64,000 nt of DNA from DAIDJD01 sp035485275 (lineage in GTDB: Bacteria > Oederibacteriota > JAJYGY01 > DAIDJD01): contig DATHOE010000009.1 in assembly GCA_035485275.1 (NCBI GenBank), positions 1 to 64,000 of the forward strand, read 5' to 3'. Each line of letters begins with the position of its first letter. The stretch's first letter is position 1. The translations under genes were made by a program, and so were the position numbers. The notes beneath the pieces were generated by a model. It saw only the letters and a program-made list of their open reading frames with translations, was not told the DNA's origin and searched no databases. Shown here one piece after another: positions 51,136 to 59,417 of the stretch.

Positions 51136-52689
51136 CTAGAACTGATTGGCCACGATCGAGGAACTGTCCACGATGAAGCTTTTCAGCAGGCTCTGCACCA
51201 GGGTGATGGCGCCGCCGTCATAGGCCACGGTGGTCTTGTTCAGGTCCGACGCGTTGCCGAGCTCGATGCCGCTTTCGCTGACCAGGATGCCGTTGATGTC
51301 CGTGGGGCCGTCCAGGATGACCTGCCCCTTCACGTACAGCACGCCCGACCAGGTGGAGTTGTTGCCCGCGGGGATGGTCAGGTTCCCCTCGACGATGCAC
51401 AGGCCCACCCCGCTGAGCACGGGTCCCGAGGTGGTGCTGCTGCCCAAGGTGATGTTCTGGTCGAGGAAGTAGAAGGCGGGCTGGTTGACCTGGGTTTGGA
51501 AGGATTCCTGGGTCACGGAGTTGGTGCCGTTGAAGACCGGCAGCTGCTCTATGCCGCCGACATAGCCCTGGATCGGGCCCCCCGGGGGCTCCAATTGGGT
51601 GGCGATCTTCTGCAGGGTGCCCCAGGTCTGCCCCGGGAAGCAGTTGGTGATCGAGGGCGCCATGTACACGATGTTGTTCTGCGAATAGGTGTCCAGGACC
51701 CCGGGTTCGTAGATGTTCGAATCCGGGTACAGGGCGGTCAGGGCGCTGCCGCCCGTGCCGTTGAGGATGGAGTTCTCGTTGAGCATGAGGGTCTGGCCGT
51801 TGACGGAGGCGCATTCGTCGCAGGTGTTCATGGTGGTGGCGGCGGTCGTCGTCGAGCACCAGGGCACCAGCACGGCCGATCCCGGAAGGTTGAAGTTCAC
51901 GCGGGTCAGTTCCCCGTACACGCGGGCCTGGGCCAGCAGGAAGGGCTGGTTGTTGTAGTAGCCCAGCGGCGCGGACAGCAGGTTGCCGTCGGTGAAGGCG
52001 GCGGGGTTGCCCAGCAGGCTTGAGGTATAGCTGGTGGTGGTCACGGGATAGGGCAGGCGGATCAGGTAGCCCCGCGACACGATGGACCAGCGCGTGCCCG
52101 AACCCAGGGGCGACTGGGCGGCGATCGCGCTGATGTCATGGCAGGCGTCCGGATCCGTGTTGACCGTGGCGGTGTCCGGGCCCGGGGACCAGTTCTGGGT
52201 GTTCTGGCGCCGGATCACATAGCGGCCCCACAGCGTCGAGCCCGTCAGTTCATCGGACCCCGTGTAGGTCACGTATTGGTCCATGGGGATGTCGCCGATG
52301 ATGCCGCCCGCGCAGGTCACGTTCAGCGCCGCGGCGTAGAGCGAAATGTTGGAGAAGAAGTCGGTGTTGCCGGCCAGCGGCAAGAAGGCGGAATCCGGAT
52401 AGGTCGGCCAGGGGACCACCCAATTCTGGCTCAAGGGGGCCTCGGCCGAGGTCAGGTAGCAGCCGCCCGGGTGGGTGCGGAAAAACGAAAGGCCTTCCTC
52501 AAAGCCGGCCTTGGCGACGTTCAAGGCCAGTTCACGGTAGATCGTGCTCTGAGTGGTGGAGCGGGAGCGGCGAACCGCGTCCGCAACGTAGATGATCATG
52601 GCCGTGATCAGAAAGATGCCCAAGACCCAGCCGGCGAAAAGCTGGCCCCCTTCCTTTGGGCGTGGCGAGGAATTCGTTTCAGGGGGCAT
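51136..52689 (-). CDS. PilX-like exported protein, first gene of the pilin-like operon
   Basis: 517 residues from the ATG with AGGA 7 bases upstream; the frame extends 34 residues further over the promoter. A basic N-terminus and Gly-Gly precede one hydrophobic helix (FAGWVLGIFLITAMIIYVAD, about 18-37) followed by RRSRSTTQSTIYRELALNVAKAGFEEGLSFF, a layout typical of PilX/GspK-like proteins. These can lack the +5 Glu, as here (Gly at +5). The rest is beta-rich with paired Cys (MNTCDECASVNG) and a PilX-like beta-solenoid section near the end (LCIVEGNLTIPAGNNSTW, KGQVILDGPTDINGILVSES). Confidence 0.7.
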   Translation of the reverse strand: MPPETNSSPRPKEGGQLFAGWVLGIFLITAMIIYVADAVRRSRSTTQSTIYRELALNVAKAGFEEGLSFFRTHPGGCYLTSAEAPLSQNWVVPWPTYPDSAFLPLAGNTDFFSNISLYAAALNVTCAGGIIGDIPMDQYVTYTGSDELTGSTLWGRYVIRRQNTQNWSPGPDTATVNTDPDACHDISAIAAQSPLGSGTRWSIVSRGYLIRLPYPVTTTSYTSSLLGNPAAFTDGNLLSAPLGYYNNQPFLLAQARVYGELTRVNFNLPGSAVLVPWCSTTTAATTMNTCDECASVNGQTLMLNENSILNGTGGSALTALYPDSNIYEPGVLDTYSQNNIVYMAPSITNCFPGQTWGTLQKIATQLEPPGGPIQGYVGGIEQLPVFNGTNSVTQESFQTQVNQPAFYFLDQNITLGSSTTSGPVLSGVGLCIVEGNLTIPAGNNSTWSGVLYVKGQVILDGPTDINGILVSESGIELGNASDLNKTTVAYDGGAITLVQSLLKSFIVDSSSIVANQF

Positions 52690-52734
52690 GGCGTTCCTGT
52701 GAAGGCTCCGCAAAGGGACGGGAGGCTTCAGTGG

Positions 52735-52765
52735 ATTATACGCGGGGGGCTGTGAGATGTGACAA
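52735..52765 (-). promoter_or_regulatory. Promoter of the pilin-like operon
   Basis: Perfect -10 TATAAT at 52735-52740 (minus strand). The best -35, TTGTCA at 52760-52765, is 19 bases away, a suboptimal spacing that suggests activation by a bound protein. The transcript would start near 52728 with a ~39-base leader carrying AGGA. Confidence 0.5.
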
Positions 52766-52790
52766 GAAATCTGCCAATTTTTAAGTTTCA

Positions 52791-53102
52791 CTATTTGAAA
52801 CTTTTCTTTTTGTTCTTCTTTTCCAAAGCTAAATTACCCATTTTTTTGATCCGTTCCTGGGCCAAGACTTCCATGCGTCCGCCGCGGATCAGTTTGAGAA
52901 CCAATTGCGGATCCACCCCGGTGGCCTGGGATACCTGGTTCAAGGTCGCCCCCCGGTTGGTCTTGAGGTAGTCCAGGGCCCGGTCCACATCCAGTTTTTC
53001 CTGATGCCGGCATTCGTAGCATAAGGTGAACTTGTTCAATATCAGGGCCCGGCCGCATTGTTCACAGGCGCCTAGGTCCGAAACTTTGGGGTTTTTATTC
53101 AT
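52791..53102 (-). CDS. Zinc-ribbon plus helix-turn-helix protein (YvyF/TIGR03826-like)
   Basis: 103 residues from the ATG of MNKNPKVSDLG. A four-Cys zinc ribbon (ACEQCGRAL and LCYECRHQ) precedes a helical domain, RALDYLKTNRGATLNQVSQATGVDPQLVLKLIRGGRM, with the shape of a DNA-binding HTH, and a Lys-rich tail (KKNKKKSF). This matches the layout of YvyF/TIGR03826 proteins found in flagellar operons of Bacillus. No flagellar gene is in the window, so a regulatory role for the pilin-like operon 101 bases downstream is an attractive inference. A hairpin (AAGTTTCA/TGAAACTT, 52783-52803) overlaps its stop codon. Confidence 0.65.
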   Translation of the reverse strand: MNKNPKVSDLGACEQCGRALILNKFTLCYECRHQEKLDVDRALDYLKTNRGATLNQVSQATGVDPQLVLKLIRGGRMEVLAQERIKKMGNLALEKKNKKKSFK

Positions 53103-53111
53103 CACTCCATA

Positions 53112-53140
53112 ATTTATCAGGGAAAAGCCTTCTTGTGCAA
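53112..53140 (-). promoter_or_regulatory. Probable promoter of the zinc-ribbon gene
   Basis: Minus strand -35 TTGCAC (53135-53140) and -10 GATAAA (53113-53118) or TAAATT (53112-53117), spacing 16-17. The ATG at 53102 lies about 4 bases after the expected transcript start, so the leader is absent or minimal; GGAG abuts the start codon at a 2-base distance. Confidence 0.35.
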
Positions 53141-53217
53141 GCCGGGTTTTTGGGGAGCAGGCCGCGCTCGCGTCTGCTAAAATCCGTTCCACCTTTTGGA
53201 TTTACGCGGGAGACCCG

Positions 53218-53853
53218 ATGCCTTACCGGATCCACACTTTGGTCAACGGCTCTTTGGAGCAGAATTGCTATTTTATCCATGCCGAGGGCCGTTCCGAGGG
53301 CATTTTGGTCGATCCCGGCTCCAGCCCGGCGGATTTGCGCCGCGGCCTGGACCGAATCCCCGGCCGGCCCGCCCTGATCCTCGCCACCCACGGCCATTTC
53401 GACCATATCGGCGCTGTGCAGGACATGGCCGAGGCCTACCAGTGCCCCTTTGGCATGTCCCGCCTGGATGAAGCCCTGCTGGACACCCTGGTCGACACCA
53501 GCGCTTTCTACGGCCTCGGGGACACGCGCCGTCCCAAGGTCGACCTTTGGCTGGAGCCCTCCACCCTGGACCGGGCCGGCCTGCGCGTCAAAATCCTGGC
53601 CACGCCGGGGCACACGCCCGGCGGCCTTTGTTTCTGGCACGAAGCCTCCCGCTCCTTGTTCAGCGGGGACACGCTCTTCGCCGGCAGCATCGGGCGCAGC
53701 GATTTCGAGGGTTCCAGCCACGAGCAGCTGATCGCCTCGATCCGGCGCGAGCTCTTGTCCCTTGCGGACCCCGACACGATCACGGTGTACCCGGGCCACG
53801 GCGAGTCCACGACCCTGGGGCATGAGAAGCGCCACAACCCCTTTCTTCAATGA
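53218..53853 (+). CDS. MBL-fold metallohydrolase (glyoxalase II-like)
   Basis: 211 residues. The metal site is complete: THGHFDHIGAV (H58, H60, D62, H63), GHTPGGLCFW with the third His, SGDTLFAGSIGRSDFEG with the bridging Asp, and YPGHGESTTLGHEKRHNPFL. Single-domain members of this group (YcbL-like) hydrolyse small thioesters or have unknown substrates. The ATG has GGGAG upstream; an extended -10 (TGC-TAAAAT, hexamer 53178-53183) lies before it. Stop overlaps queE by 4 bases, so the three genes are co-expressed; the functional link to queuosine synthesis is unclear. Confidence 0.87.
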   Translation: MPYRIHTLVNGSLEQNCYFIHAEGRSEGILVDPGSSPADLRRGLDRIPGRPALILATHGHFDHIGAVQDMAEAYQCPFGMSRLDEALLDTLVDTSAFYGLGDTRRPKVDLWLEPSTLDRAGLRVKILATPGHTPGGLCFWHEASRSLFSGDTLFAGSIGRSDFEGSSHEQLIASIRRELLSLADPDTITVYPGHGESTTLGHEKRHNPFLQ

Positions 53854-54659
53854 GCGCCCCGCGGGCCGCCAAAAAACCCCTGATTCCGGGCTTGCGCGGC
53901 GCTTTGAGGGTCACGGAACACTACGGCTGCTTCGAGGGCGAGGGCTCCACCCTGGGGGCCTCCACCTGGCTGATACGCCTCTCGGGCTGCGACCTGCGCT
54001 GCTGGTGGTGCGACAGCAAGCAGTCCTCCTTCCGCGAGGACGAAGCCCGCGACACGGATCCGCGCGCGCTGGAGGCGGCCGCGCTGGCCTCGGGCGCGGC
54101 CTGGGTCAGCTTCACCGGGGGCGAGCCCACCTGGCGCGGAGCCGCGGAACTCAAGGCGCTGGCCTCGCTGTGCCGGCGCCTGCGCCGGCGAGGGATGAAG
54201 GTGAAGGTCGAGTCCAATGGCCGCCGCATGCCGAAGGAAATCGCCGGGCTGGTGGACCTCTGGAGCCTGTCGCCGAAGTGGGACGGCCGGCGCGGCGCGG
54301 AGGCCGCCCGCACCGCGGCCATGGACTACGATGAAAAGGCGCTGGCGGACTTCGTGCGCAGCTTCGCTCCGCGGCGCCTGCAGCTGAAATTCGTGGTCAC
54401 CTATGCGCCGGGGAGCCTCCAGCCGCGCGCCTCGGATCTCGAGCGTGCCTGCGCTATTTTGGAGGGCCTGCCCGCCGCGGCGCGGCGCACGCCCGTGTTT
54501 TTCATCCCCGAAGCCTACGCCTCCGGGGACTACCAAGCCCGCTGCCGCGCCCTGGAAAGCGCTGCCGCGGGCCTGATCCAGGGCCGTCTGGCGGGTTTTG
54601 ACCTGCGGGTCCAGCCGCAATGGCATCGCGTCCTGTATGGAGACCAACGTGGCCGCTAA
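53850..54659 (+). CDS. queE: 7-carboxy-7-deazaguanine synthase QueE
   Basis: 269 residues. A radical SAM enzyme that contracts 6-carboxytetrahydropterin to 7-carboxy-7-deazaguanine, the third step to queuosine. The cluster ligands are C47, C51 and C54 in SGCDLRCWWCDSK (CX3CX2C). YGCFEGEGSTLGASTWLIRL before it and FTGGEPTWRG after it are QueE signatures. KVKVESNGRR and LSPKWD continue the core. It overlaps the MBL gene by 4 bases and queC by 23. Confidence 0.9.
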   Translation: MSAPRAAKKPLIPGLRGALRVTEHYGCFEGEGSTLGASTWLIRLSGCDLRCWWCDSKQSSFREDEARDTDPRALEAAALASGAAWVSFTGGEPTWRGAAELKALASLCRRLRRRGMKVKVESNGRRMPKEIAGLVDLWSLSPKWDGRRGAEAARTAAMDYDEKALADFVRSFAPRRLQLKFVVTYAPGSLQPRASDLERACAILEGLPAAARRTPVFFIPEAYASGDYQARCRALESAAAGLIQGRLAGFDLRVQPQWHRVLYGDQRGR

Positions 54660-55359
54660 GGCGGTGGTGCTGCTTTCGGGCGGGATGGATTCGGCCATCG
54701 CCGCGGCCGCGGCCAAGGCCAAGGGCCGGCGCCTCTTCGGCCTCAGCCTGCGCTACGGGCAGCGGCACGCCGTCGAGCTTCTGTGCGCCCGCCGCCAGGC
54801 CAAGCTGCTGGGTTTTGAGCGCCATGTGGTGCTGACGCTGCCTTTGGCGCCCATCGCGGCCGGGGCCCTGGTGGACGGCGGGGCGCTGAACACCCGCGGG
54901 GCCAAGGGCGCGGTCAAGGGCGCCCAGCCCAAGACCTATGTGAGCTTCCGCAACGGCGTGTTCCTGGCGGCGGCGGCCTCCTGGGCCGAGGCCTTGGGCG
55001 CCGCGGAGGTCTGGGGCGGCTGGTGCTTCACGGACCACGCCGGCTATCCGGACTGCACACCGGCATTTTTCAGGGCTTTTGAACGGGTCGTGCGCGCCGG
55101 AACCTGGGCCGGCCGGCGCGGCGGGCTGTTCCGCATCCACGCGCCCTTGGGCAGGCTGGACAAGGCCGCCAGCGTGCGCCTGGGCCTGCGCCTGGGGGTG
55201 GACTTCGCCCACACCTGGACCTGCTACCAGCCGGGCCTCAAACACGGCTCGCGGAGCGGGCCCTTCTCCTCCAACACGCCCTGCGGCCGCTGCGACGCCT
55301 GCCGTCTGCGGGCCGAAGGCTTTGAGCGGGCCGGAATCCCGGACCCTTTATCCGCATGA
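54637..55359 (+). CDS. queC: 7-cyano-7-deazaguanine synthase QueC
   Basis: 240 residues. It converts 7-carboxy-7-deazaguanine to preQ0 with ATP and ammonia. The PP-loop VVLLSGGMDSAIAAA opens the protein, LFGLSLRYGQRHAVELLCA follows, and the zinc site is at the C-terminus (CYQPG, then CGRCDACRLRAEGF). ATG at 54637 is used; GTG at 54649 with GGAG 6 bases before it is an alternative. queD and queF are not in the window. It overlaps the next gene by 4 bases (ATGA). Confidence 0.9.
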   Translation: METNVAAKAVVLLSGGMDSAIAAAAAKAKGRRLFGLSLRYGQRHAVELLCARRQAKLLGFERHVVLTLPLAPIAAGALVDGGALNTRGAKGAVKGAQPKTYVSFRNGVFLAAAASWAEALGAAEVWGGWCFTDHAGYPDCTPAFFRAFERVVRAGTWAGRRGGLFRIHAPLGRLDKAASVRLGLRLGVDFAHTWTCYQPGLKHGSRSGPFSSNTPCGRCDACRLRAEGFERAGIPDPLSA

Positions 55360-57665
55360 ATCCACGCAAGACCTCCGTCCAAGAGTCCCGACTGTTTGCC
55401 GCATCGCTGCTGGCCCTGTGCCTGACTTTTTGCGTTGCCGGATCCAAGGCCGCGGTCCCGCCCTTCCCGGCCCCCAAGCAGGCCGCGGACCCGGGGCTGG
55501 CGGACTGGAGCCTGCAGCCCTTCAGCGATTTCGCCAGCCACGGCGTGCTCTGGCGCCGCGGCCCGGGCCTCCTGGCTTGGCGCCTCAGTTCCGCGCGCGC
55601 CTTCGGCAGCCTGGCCGCGGCCCCCAACCCCGCCAAGCTCCTTTTTGACCTGGACCTGAGCGTGCTGGTCGAGGGCCAGGCCCGGCCCCGTTTTGTGTCC
55701 GTCACCGCGAGCCTGGAAGATTCGCCCTTGTGGAGCTCGGAAATGGCCCAGGACAGCGGCCTCCGGGCCAAGGCCGTGACCCTGTTCTGCTCCCAGGACG
55801 TGGCCCTGGCTGTGCTGACCCTTGAAAACACCGGCGGAACCGCCATAAAGCTGCGCCCCAGCCTGAACCTGAGCCGCGACGGATTGGGCTTGGCCGGCGC
55901 GGTTCAGGTGTCCGGCCACTATCCGGCCGTCTGGCTGAGCTTGGACCGCGGCCAGGCGCTTGGACGCAGCTTTGTGGAATACGCGGGTGTGTGGATGGAG
56001 GCGCCGGATCTGAGCGTGTCCATGGGTGGGCAGGGCCTGAAGGCCCGCCAAACGCGCGCCTTGGACAGCCAAGGATTCCATCTCAGCATGAGCTGGAATA
56101 GGGCCCGGCTTTTGAAGCCCGGCCAGGGCCTGCGCCTGCCGATCCTTTTGGCCTGGGGCAACGACGAGGCAGCGGTGCAAAAAACCGCGGAAACGCAGTG
56201 GCTGGCCTGGGCCCTGCCCCAGGGAAAGGCCCTGATCCAGGCGCACAAGCGTTGGGCCGCCATGCTGGCACCTTTGCCGCGGCTGGCCCAGCACGAGCGC
56301 CTGCTGCAGCGGGCGGCCCTGGACTTATACCTGGACAAGTACGGCCGGCAGGAAGCCCTGGGCGCGGACGAGTTCAGCGCCCAAAAAGGCCTGCGCGACG
56401 CGTTTTTCAGCGTGGACACTCCTTTGGCCGCCCTGGGCTGGTCGGAACTGGACATGGGCACGGCGCAGGGCGCGGTTTTGGACCTTTCCAGTTTCAGCGC
56501 CCGGGCCTCGGCCGCGGTCCCTCCCTATTGCGGGGATGAAAAGCTGTCCTGGGACGCCGCCGGCCTGCCCTTGAACGCCCTGGCGGCCTGGGAGCTCTAC
56601 CATCGCGATCCCCAGCCGCAAAGGGCGGCCCAGTTCCTGGGGACTTTTGGCCAGCGCCTGCGCAATGAATGCGCATGGTGGCCGCCCAACCGCGACGGCG
56701 ACGGCAATGGTTTGTACGCCTTTTCCGGGGCAGAGGAGGAGCCCAGCTATATGCAGGCTCCCGACAGCTCGGTATTTTCAAAGCCCGTCAGCCTGGAATC
56801 CTGGTCCTTGAGCCTGACGAGCCTGGTGGCCTGGCAAATGCAGGTTGCGGCTGCTTTGGCCCAGGCGGCCGGGAACAAGCAGGAATCCGACCAACTTCTG
56901 GCTATTTCCAAACATTCCCAAGAGGCCATCCATGACCAAGCCTGGGATTTGACGCGCAGCGCTTATGTGCAGGGTTTGGATGGGTTTTGGCCGCTGTTCT
57001 TGGGGCTCGACAACGACAATACCAGGGCCAAAGATGAAATTGAGGGCTGGTTTTTGAAGGCTTTGGCCCAAAACCAGGATCCTTGGATCGAAAACGGGTC
57101 TTGGGAGCCTTGGAGGGTGTATTTTGCGGCGCGAACCTTGGCCGCTTATGGCTATTTCAAGGAAAGTAAGGCCATTTCTGATGATTTTATAGATAAAATG
57201 GAGAAAATGGATTCATTTCCGTCAAAAATTAATGCTGATGGCACCTTTGAGGGCGGCGATTCCGCTGCCACCGCCGCCACAATTTTGGAGTTTTTATTGG
57301 AAAGAGAACAGCAAGAAGTATTTTTAACCCCATCAAGCGGCGAATTTTCTTCGAGATTCATCCAATTTCATTCTTTGGATGGTTCTTTTTATATGAGAAG
57401 AATGCAATTACCGCAAAAAAACGACAAATACGCCCTTATTAAGATAGAAACACCCAAGCATGGAAAAATCATGGATGAAAAGGCCTTTATTTTTTCCTGC
57501 CCTGAAAGCCTGACTGTGCAGATCCAGAGTTCCATGGGACTTGACATCAGCCGGGCCGGCAGCCCCGGCCGCCTGATCTTCAAGGACGCGCATCAGGTGG
57601 AATTATTGGCTCCGGCACGCCAACGCATATTGGTCCGTTTTGTGTCAGAACAGAAACAAAAGTAA
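55356..57665 (+). CDS. Exported (alpha/alpha)6-barrel, glycoside-hydrolase-like protein
   Basis: 769 residues. A signal peptide (about 12-33) is followed by a beta-sandwich domain (to about 280) and a helical domain (about 290-640) with the look of GH15/GH37/GH63-type barrels: LGWSELDMGTAQGAVLDL, NECAWWPPNRDGDGNGLYAF, EEEPSYMQAPDSSVFSKPVS, YVQGLDGFWPLFLGLDND and ENGSWEPWRVYFAARTLAAYGYF. Acidic residues in GSWEPW and DGDGNG are candidate catalytic or metal groups. A role in trimming glucans or the surface glycan is possible but unproven. The DNA from about 57160 to 57500 is far more AT-rich than the rest and uses rare AGA and AAA/TTT codons. It is coupled to queC by ATGA. Confidence 0.62.
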   Translation: MNPRKTSVQESRLFAASLLALCLTFCVAGSKAAVPPFPAPKQAADPGLADWSLQPFSDFASHGVLWRRGPGLLAWRLSSARAFGSLAAAPNPAKLLFDLDLSVLVEGQARPRFVSVTASLEDSPLWSSEMAQDSGLRAKAVTLFCSQDVALAVLTLENTGGTAIKLRPSLNLSRDGLGLAGAVQVSGHYPAVWLSLDRGQALGRSFVEYAGVWMEAPDLSVSMGGQGLKARQTRALDSQGFHLSMSWNRARLLKPGQGLRLPILLAWGNDEAAVQKTAETQWLAWALPQGKALIQAHKRWAAMLAPLPRLAQHERLLQRAALDLYLDKYGRQEALGADEFSAQKGLRDAFFSVDTPLAALGWSELDMGTAQGAVLDLSSFSARASAAVPPYCGDEKLSWDAAGLPLNALAAWELYHRDPQPQRAAQFLGTFGQRLRNECAWWPPNRDGDGNGLYAFSGAEEEPSYMQAPDSSVFSKPVSLESWSLSLTSLVAWQMQVAAALAQAAGNKQESDQLLAISKHSQEAIHDQAWDLTRSAYVQGLDGFWPLFLGLDNDNTRAKDEIEGWFLKALAQNQDPWIENGSWEPWRVYFAARTLAAYGYFKESKAISDDFIDKMEKMDSFPSKINADGTFEGGDSAATAATILEFLLEREQQEVFLTPSSGEFSSRFIQFHSLDGSFYMRRMQLPQKNDKYALIKIETPKHGKIMDEKAFIFSCPESLTVQIQSSMGLDISRAGSPGRLIFKDAHQVELLAPARQRILVRFVSEQKQK

Positions 57666-57672
57666 AGGAATC

Positions 57673-57702
57673 TTGACTATTTGTGGGCATTTTTAGTAAA
57701 GT
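57673..57702 (+). promoter_or_regulatory. Promoter of the pepP-efp-accBC operon
   Basis: -35 TTGACT (57673-57678), 18-base spacer, -10 TAAAGT (57697-57702). The start near 57709 gives a leader of about 27 bases with AGGA before the ATG at 57736. The interval is AT-rich. Confidence 0.5.
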
Positions 57703-57735
57703 ATTGAGCTTTTTCTTCCCTTTGCGCAGGAATGA

Positions 57736-58803
57736 ATGAATCCACGCTTAACAGCCTTACGTGAAAAATTAAAGCTCGAACATCTGGACGCGGGCCTGAT
57801 CTTTTCAGAGATCAACCGCAATTATTTGACCGGGTTCACGGGTAGTTCCGGGGCCCTCTTGGTGCTTCCTGACCAGACGCTTTTTATCACCGATTCCCGC
57901 TATACCCTCCAGGCCGGACGCCAAGTCCAAGGCGCCAAAGTGCTGCTCCAAACCCGCGCCCTGCTGGTCGACGCCCTTGAAATCATCAAAAAAGCCAAGG
58001 TAAAACGCGTCGGCTTTGAAGCCGGACACCTGACCGTGAGCCAGCACCTTTGGATGCTCAAACAGTGGCCCCAAGGCACCTGGGTGCCCTTGCAGGGGAC
58101 CGTGGAATCCCTGCGCCTGGTCAAGGACGGCGGCGAAAAAGAGGCCCTTCGCAAGGCTGGCCGGGTAGCGGACCAGACATTCCACCACATCCTGCCCTTC
58201 ATCAAAGTCGGGGCCGTGGAACGGGACCTGGCCTCTGAAATGGAGCATTTCATGCGCCGCCAGGGCGCGGACGGCCCCAGTTTTGAGACCATCGTGGCCT
58301 CGGGCTGGCGCTCCGCCCTTCCCCACGGCATCGCCTCCGCCAAACGCCTTGAAAAGGGCGATTTCATCGTTTTTGACTTCGGCTGCCGGCTGGACGGCTA
58401 TTGTTCGGACATGACGCGCACCGTGTGCGTGGGCCCAGCCTCGGCCTTCCAGCGCAAAATCTACGGCATTGTCCAGAAGGCCCAGGCCGCCGGCTTGCGG
58501 GCCATCCGTCCCGGCCAGACCACCGGGGCCGTGGATTTGGCCGCCCGCAGCGTCATCGGCAAGGCCGGCTATGCCTCCCGCTTCGGCCACGGAACCGGCC
58601 ATGGCGTGGGCCGGGAGGTCCACGAGGATCCCCGGGTCGGCCCCAAGGCCAAGGACCTGCTCTGGCCCGGCATGGCCATCACCTGCGAGCCGGGCATCTA
58701 TCTTGAAGGCAAATTCGGCGTCCGCATCGAGGACCTGGCCCTGGTGACCGAAACGGGCCATGAAAACCTGTACCGCACCACCAAAAACCTCATCACCGTC
58801 TAA
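57736..58803 (+). CDS. pepP: Xaa-Pro aminopeptidase (M24 family)
   Basis: 355 residues. A creatinase-like N-terminal domain (NYLTGFTGSSGALLVLPDQ, LFITDSRYTLQA) precedes the pita-bread catalytic domain: FDFGCRLDGYCSDMTRT (two Asp), RFGHGTGHGVGREVHEDP (His), ITCEPGIYLEGKFGVRIEDL (two Glu), the full dinuclear metal set. Cytoplasmic removal of residues before proline. Its position directly before efp is common in bacteria and both relate to proline-containing peptides; the symbol could equally be pepQ. Confidence 0.85.
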   Translation: MNPRLTALREKLKLEHLDAGLIFSEINRNYLTGFTGSSGALLVLPDQTLFITDSRYTLQAGRQVQGAKVLLQTRALLVDALEIIKKAKVKRVGFEAGHLTVSQHLWMLKQWPQGTWVPLQGTVESLRLVKDGGEKEALRKAGRVADQTFHHILPFIKVGAVERDLASEMEHFMRRQGADGPSFETIVASGWRSALPHGIASAKRLEKGDFIVFDFGCRLDGYCSDMTRTVCVGPASAFQRKIYGIVQKAQAAGLRAIRPGQTTGAVDLAARSVIGKAGYASRFGHGTGHGVGREVHEDPRVGPKAKDLLWPGMAITCEPGIYLEGKFGVRIEDLALVTETGHENLYRTTKNLITV

Positions 58804-58821
58804 TCTCAATAAAGGGAACAC

Positions 58822-59385
58822 ATGCCCACTCTAGGCGCCACCGAAGCCCGCATCAACACGGTCCTGATCATCGACGGAAAACTCTGCGAAGTCTTTGAGT
58901 ACAACCATATCAAGCCCGGCAAGGGCCCGGCCAAGGTGAAAATCAAGGTCCGCTTCCTCAAGGACGGCCGGGTGGTGGAGTACACCGTCGGCATCAACGA
59001 AAGCTTTGAATACACCGAGCTGGAGTTGAAGGACATGGAATACCTGTACAAGGAAGGCGTCAATTTCGTCTTCATGGACAAGGAAAGCTACGAGCAGATC
59101 CACCTTCCCGCCAGCCTGCTGGGCGATCAGGTCCACTTCCTTCTGGAAAACGGCCCGGCCACGGTCACCTTCAACGGCGAGGAGGCCGTGGGCCTGCGCC
59201 TGCCCGCCTCGGTCACCCTCAAGGTCACCGAAACCTCCGGCGCCATCCGCGGCAACACGGTCAACAACGCCACCAAGGAGGCCGTTCTGGAGACCGGCTT
59301 CAACCTCCAGGTCCCCATGTTCGTGAACGAAGGGGAGCTGATCAAGGTCGACACGCGCACCGGCAAGTACCTGGAACGGGCCTGA
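58822..59385 (+). CDS. efp: Elongation factor P
   Basis: 187 residues, three OB-like domains. It relieves ribosome stalling at polyproline. The tip of domain I reads [14 protein letters not shown], with Lys34 in the position modified by EpmA in Escherichia coli; no epmA, epmB or earP gene is near. The C-terminal signature [20 protein letters not shown] is clear. The Pro/Thr-rich surface proteins of this genome would need it. AGGGAAC precedes the ATG. Confidence 0.95.
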   Translation: MPTLGATEARINTVLIIDGKLCEVFEYNHIKPGKGPAKVKIKVRFLKDGRVVEYTVGINESFEYTELELKDMEYLYKEGVNFVFMDKESYEQIHLPASLLGDQVHFLLENGPATVTFNGEEAVGLRLPASVTLKVTETSGAIRGNTVNNATKEAVLETGFNLQVPMFVNEGELIKVDTRTGKYLERA

Positions 59386-59417
59386 ACCCAAATCCGACCA
59401 ACTATCCTGGAGCCAGC

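Noticed and set aside
52761..52776. Possible sigma-54 promoter (TGGCA...TTG) before the pilin-like operon
   Set aside because: The -24 half fits but the -12 half reads TTGT instead of TTGC, and a perfect TATAAT lies just downstream.
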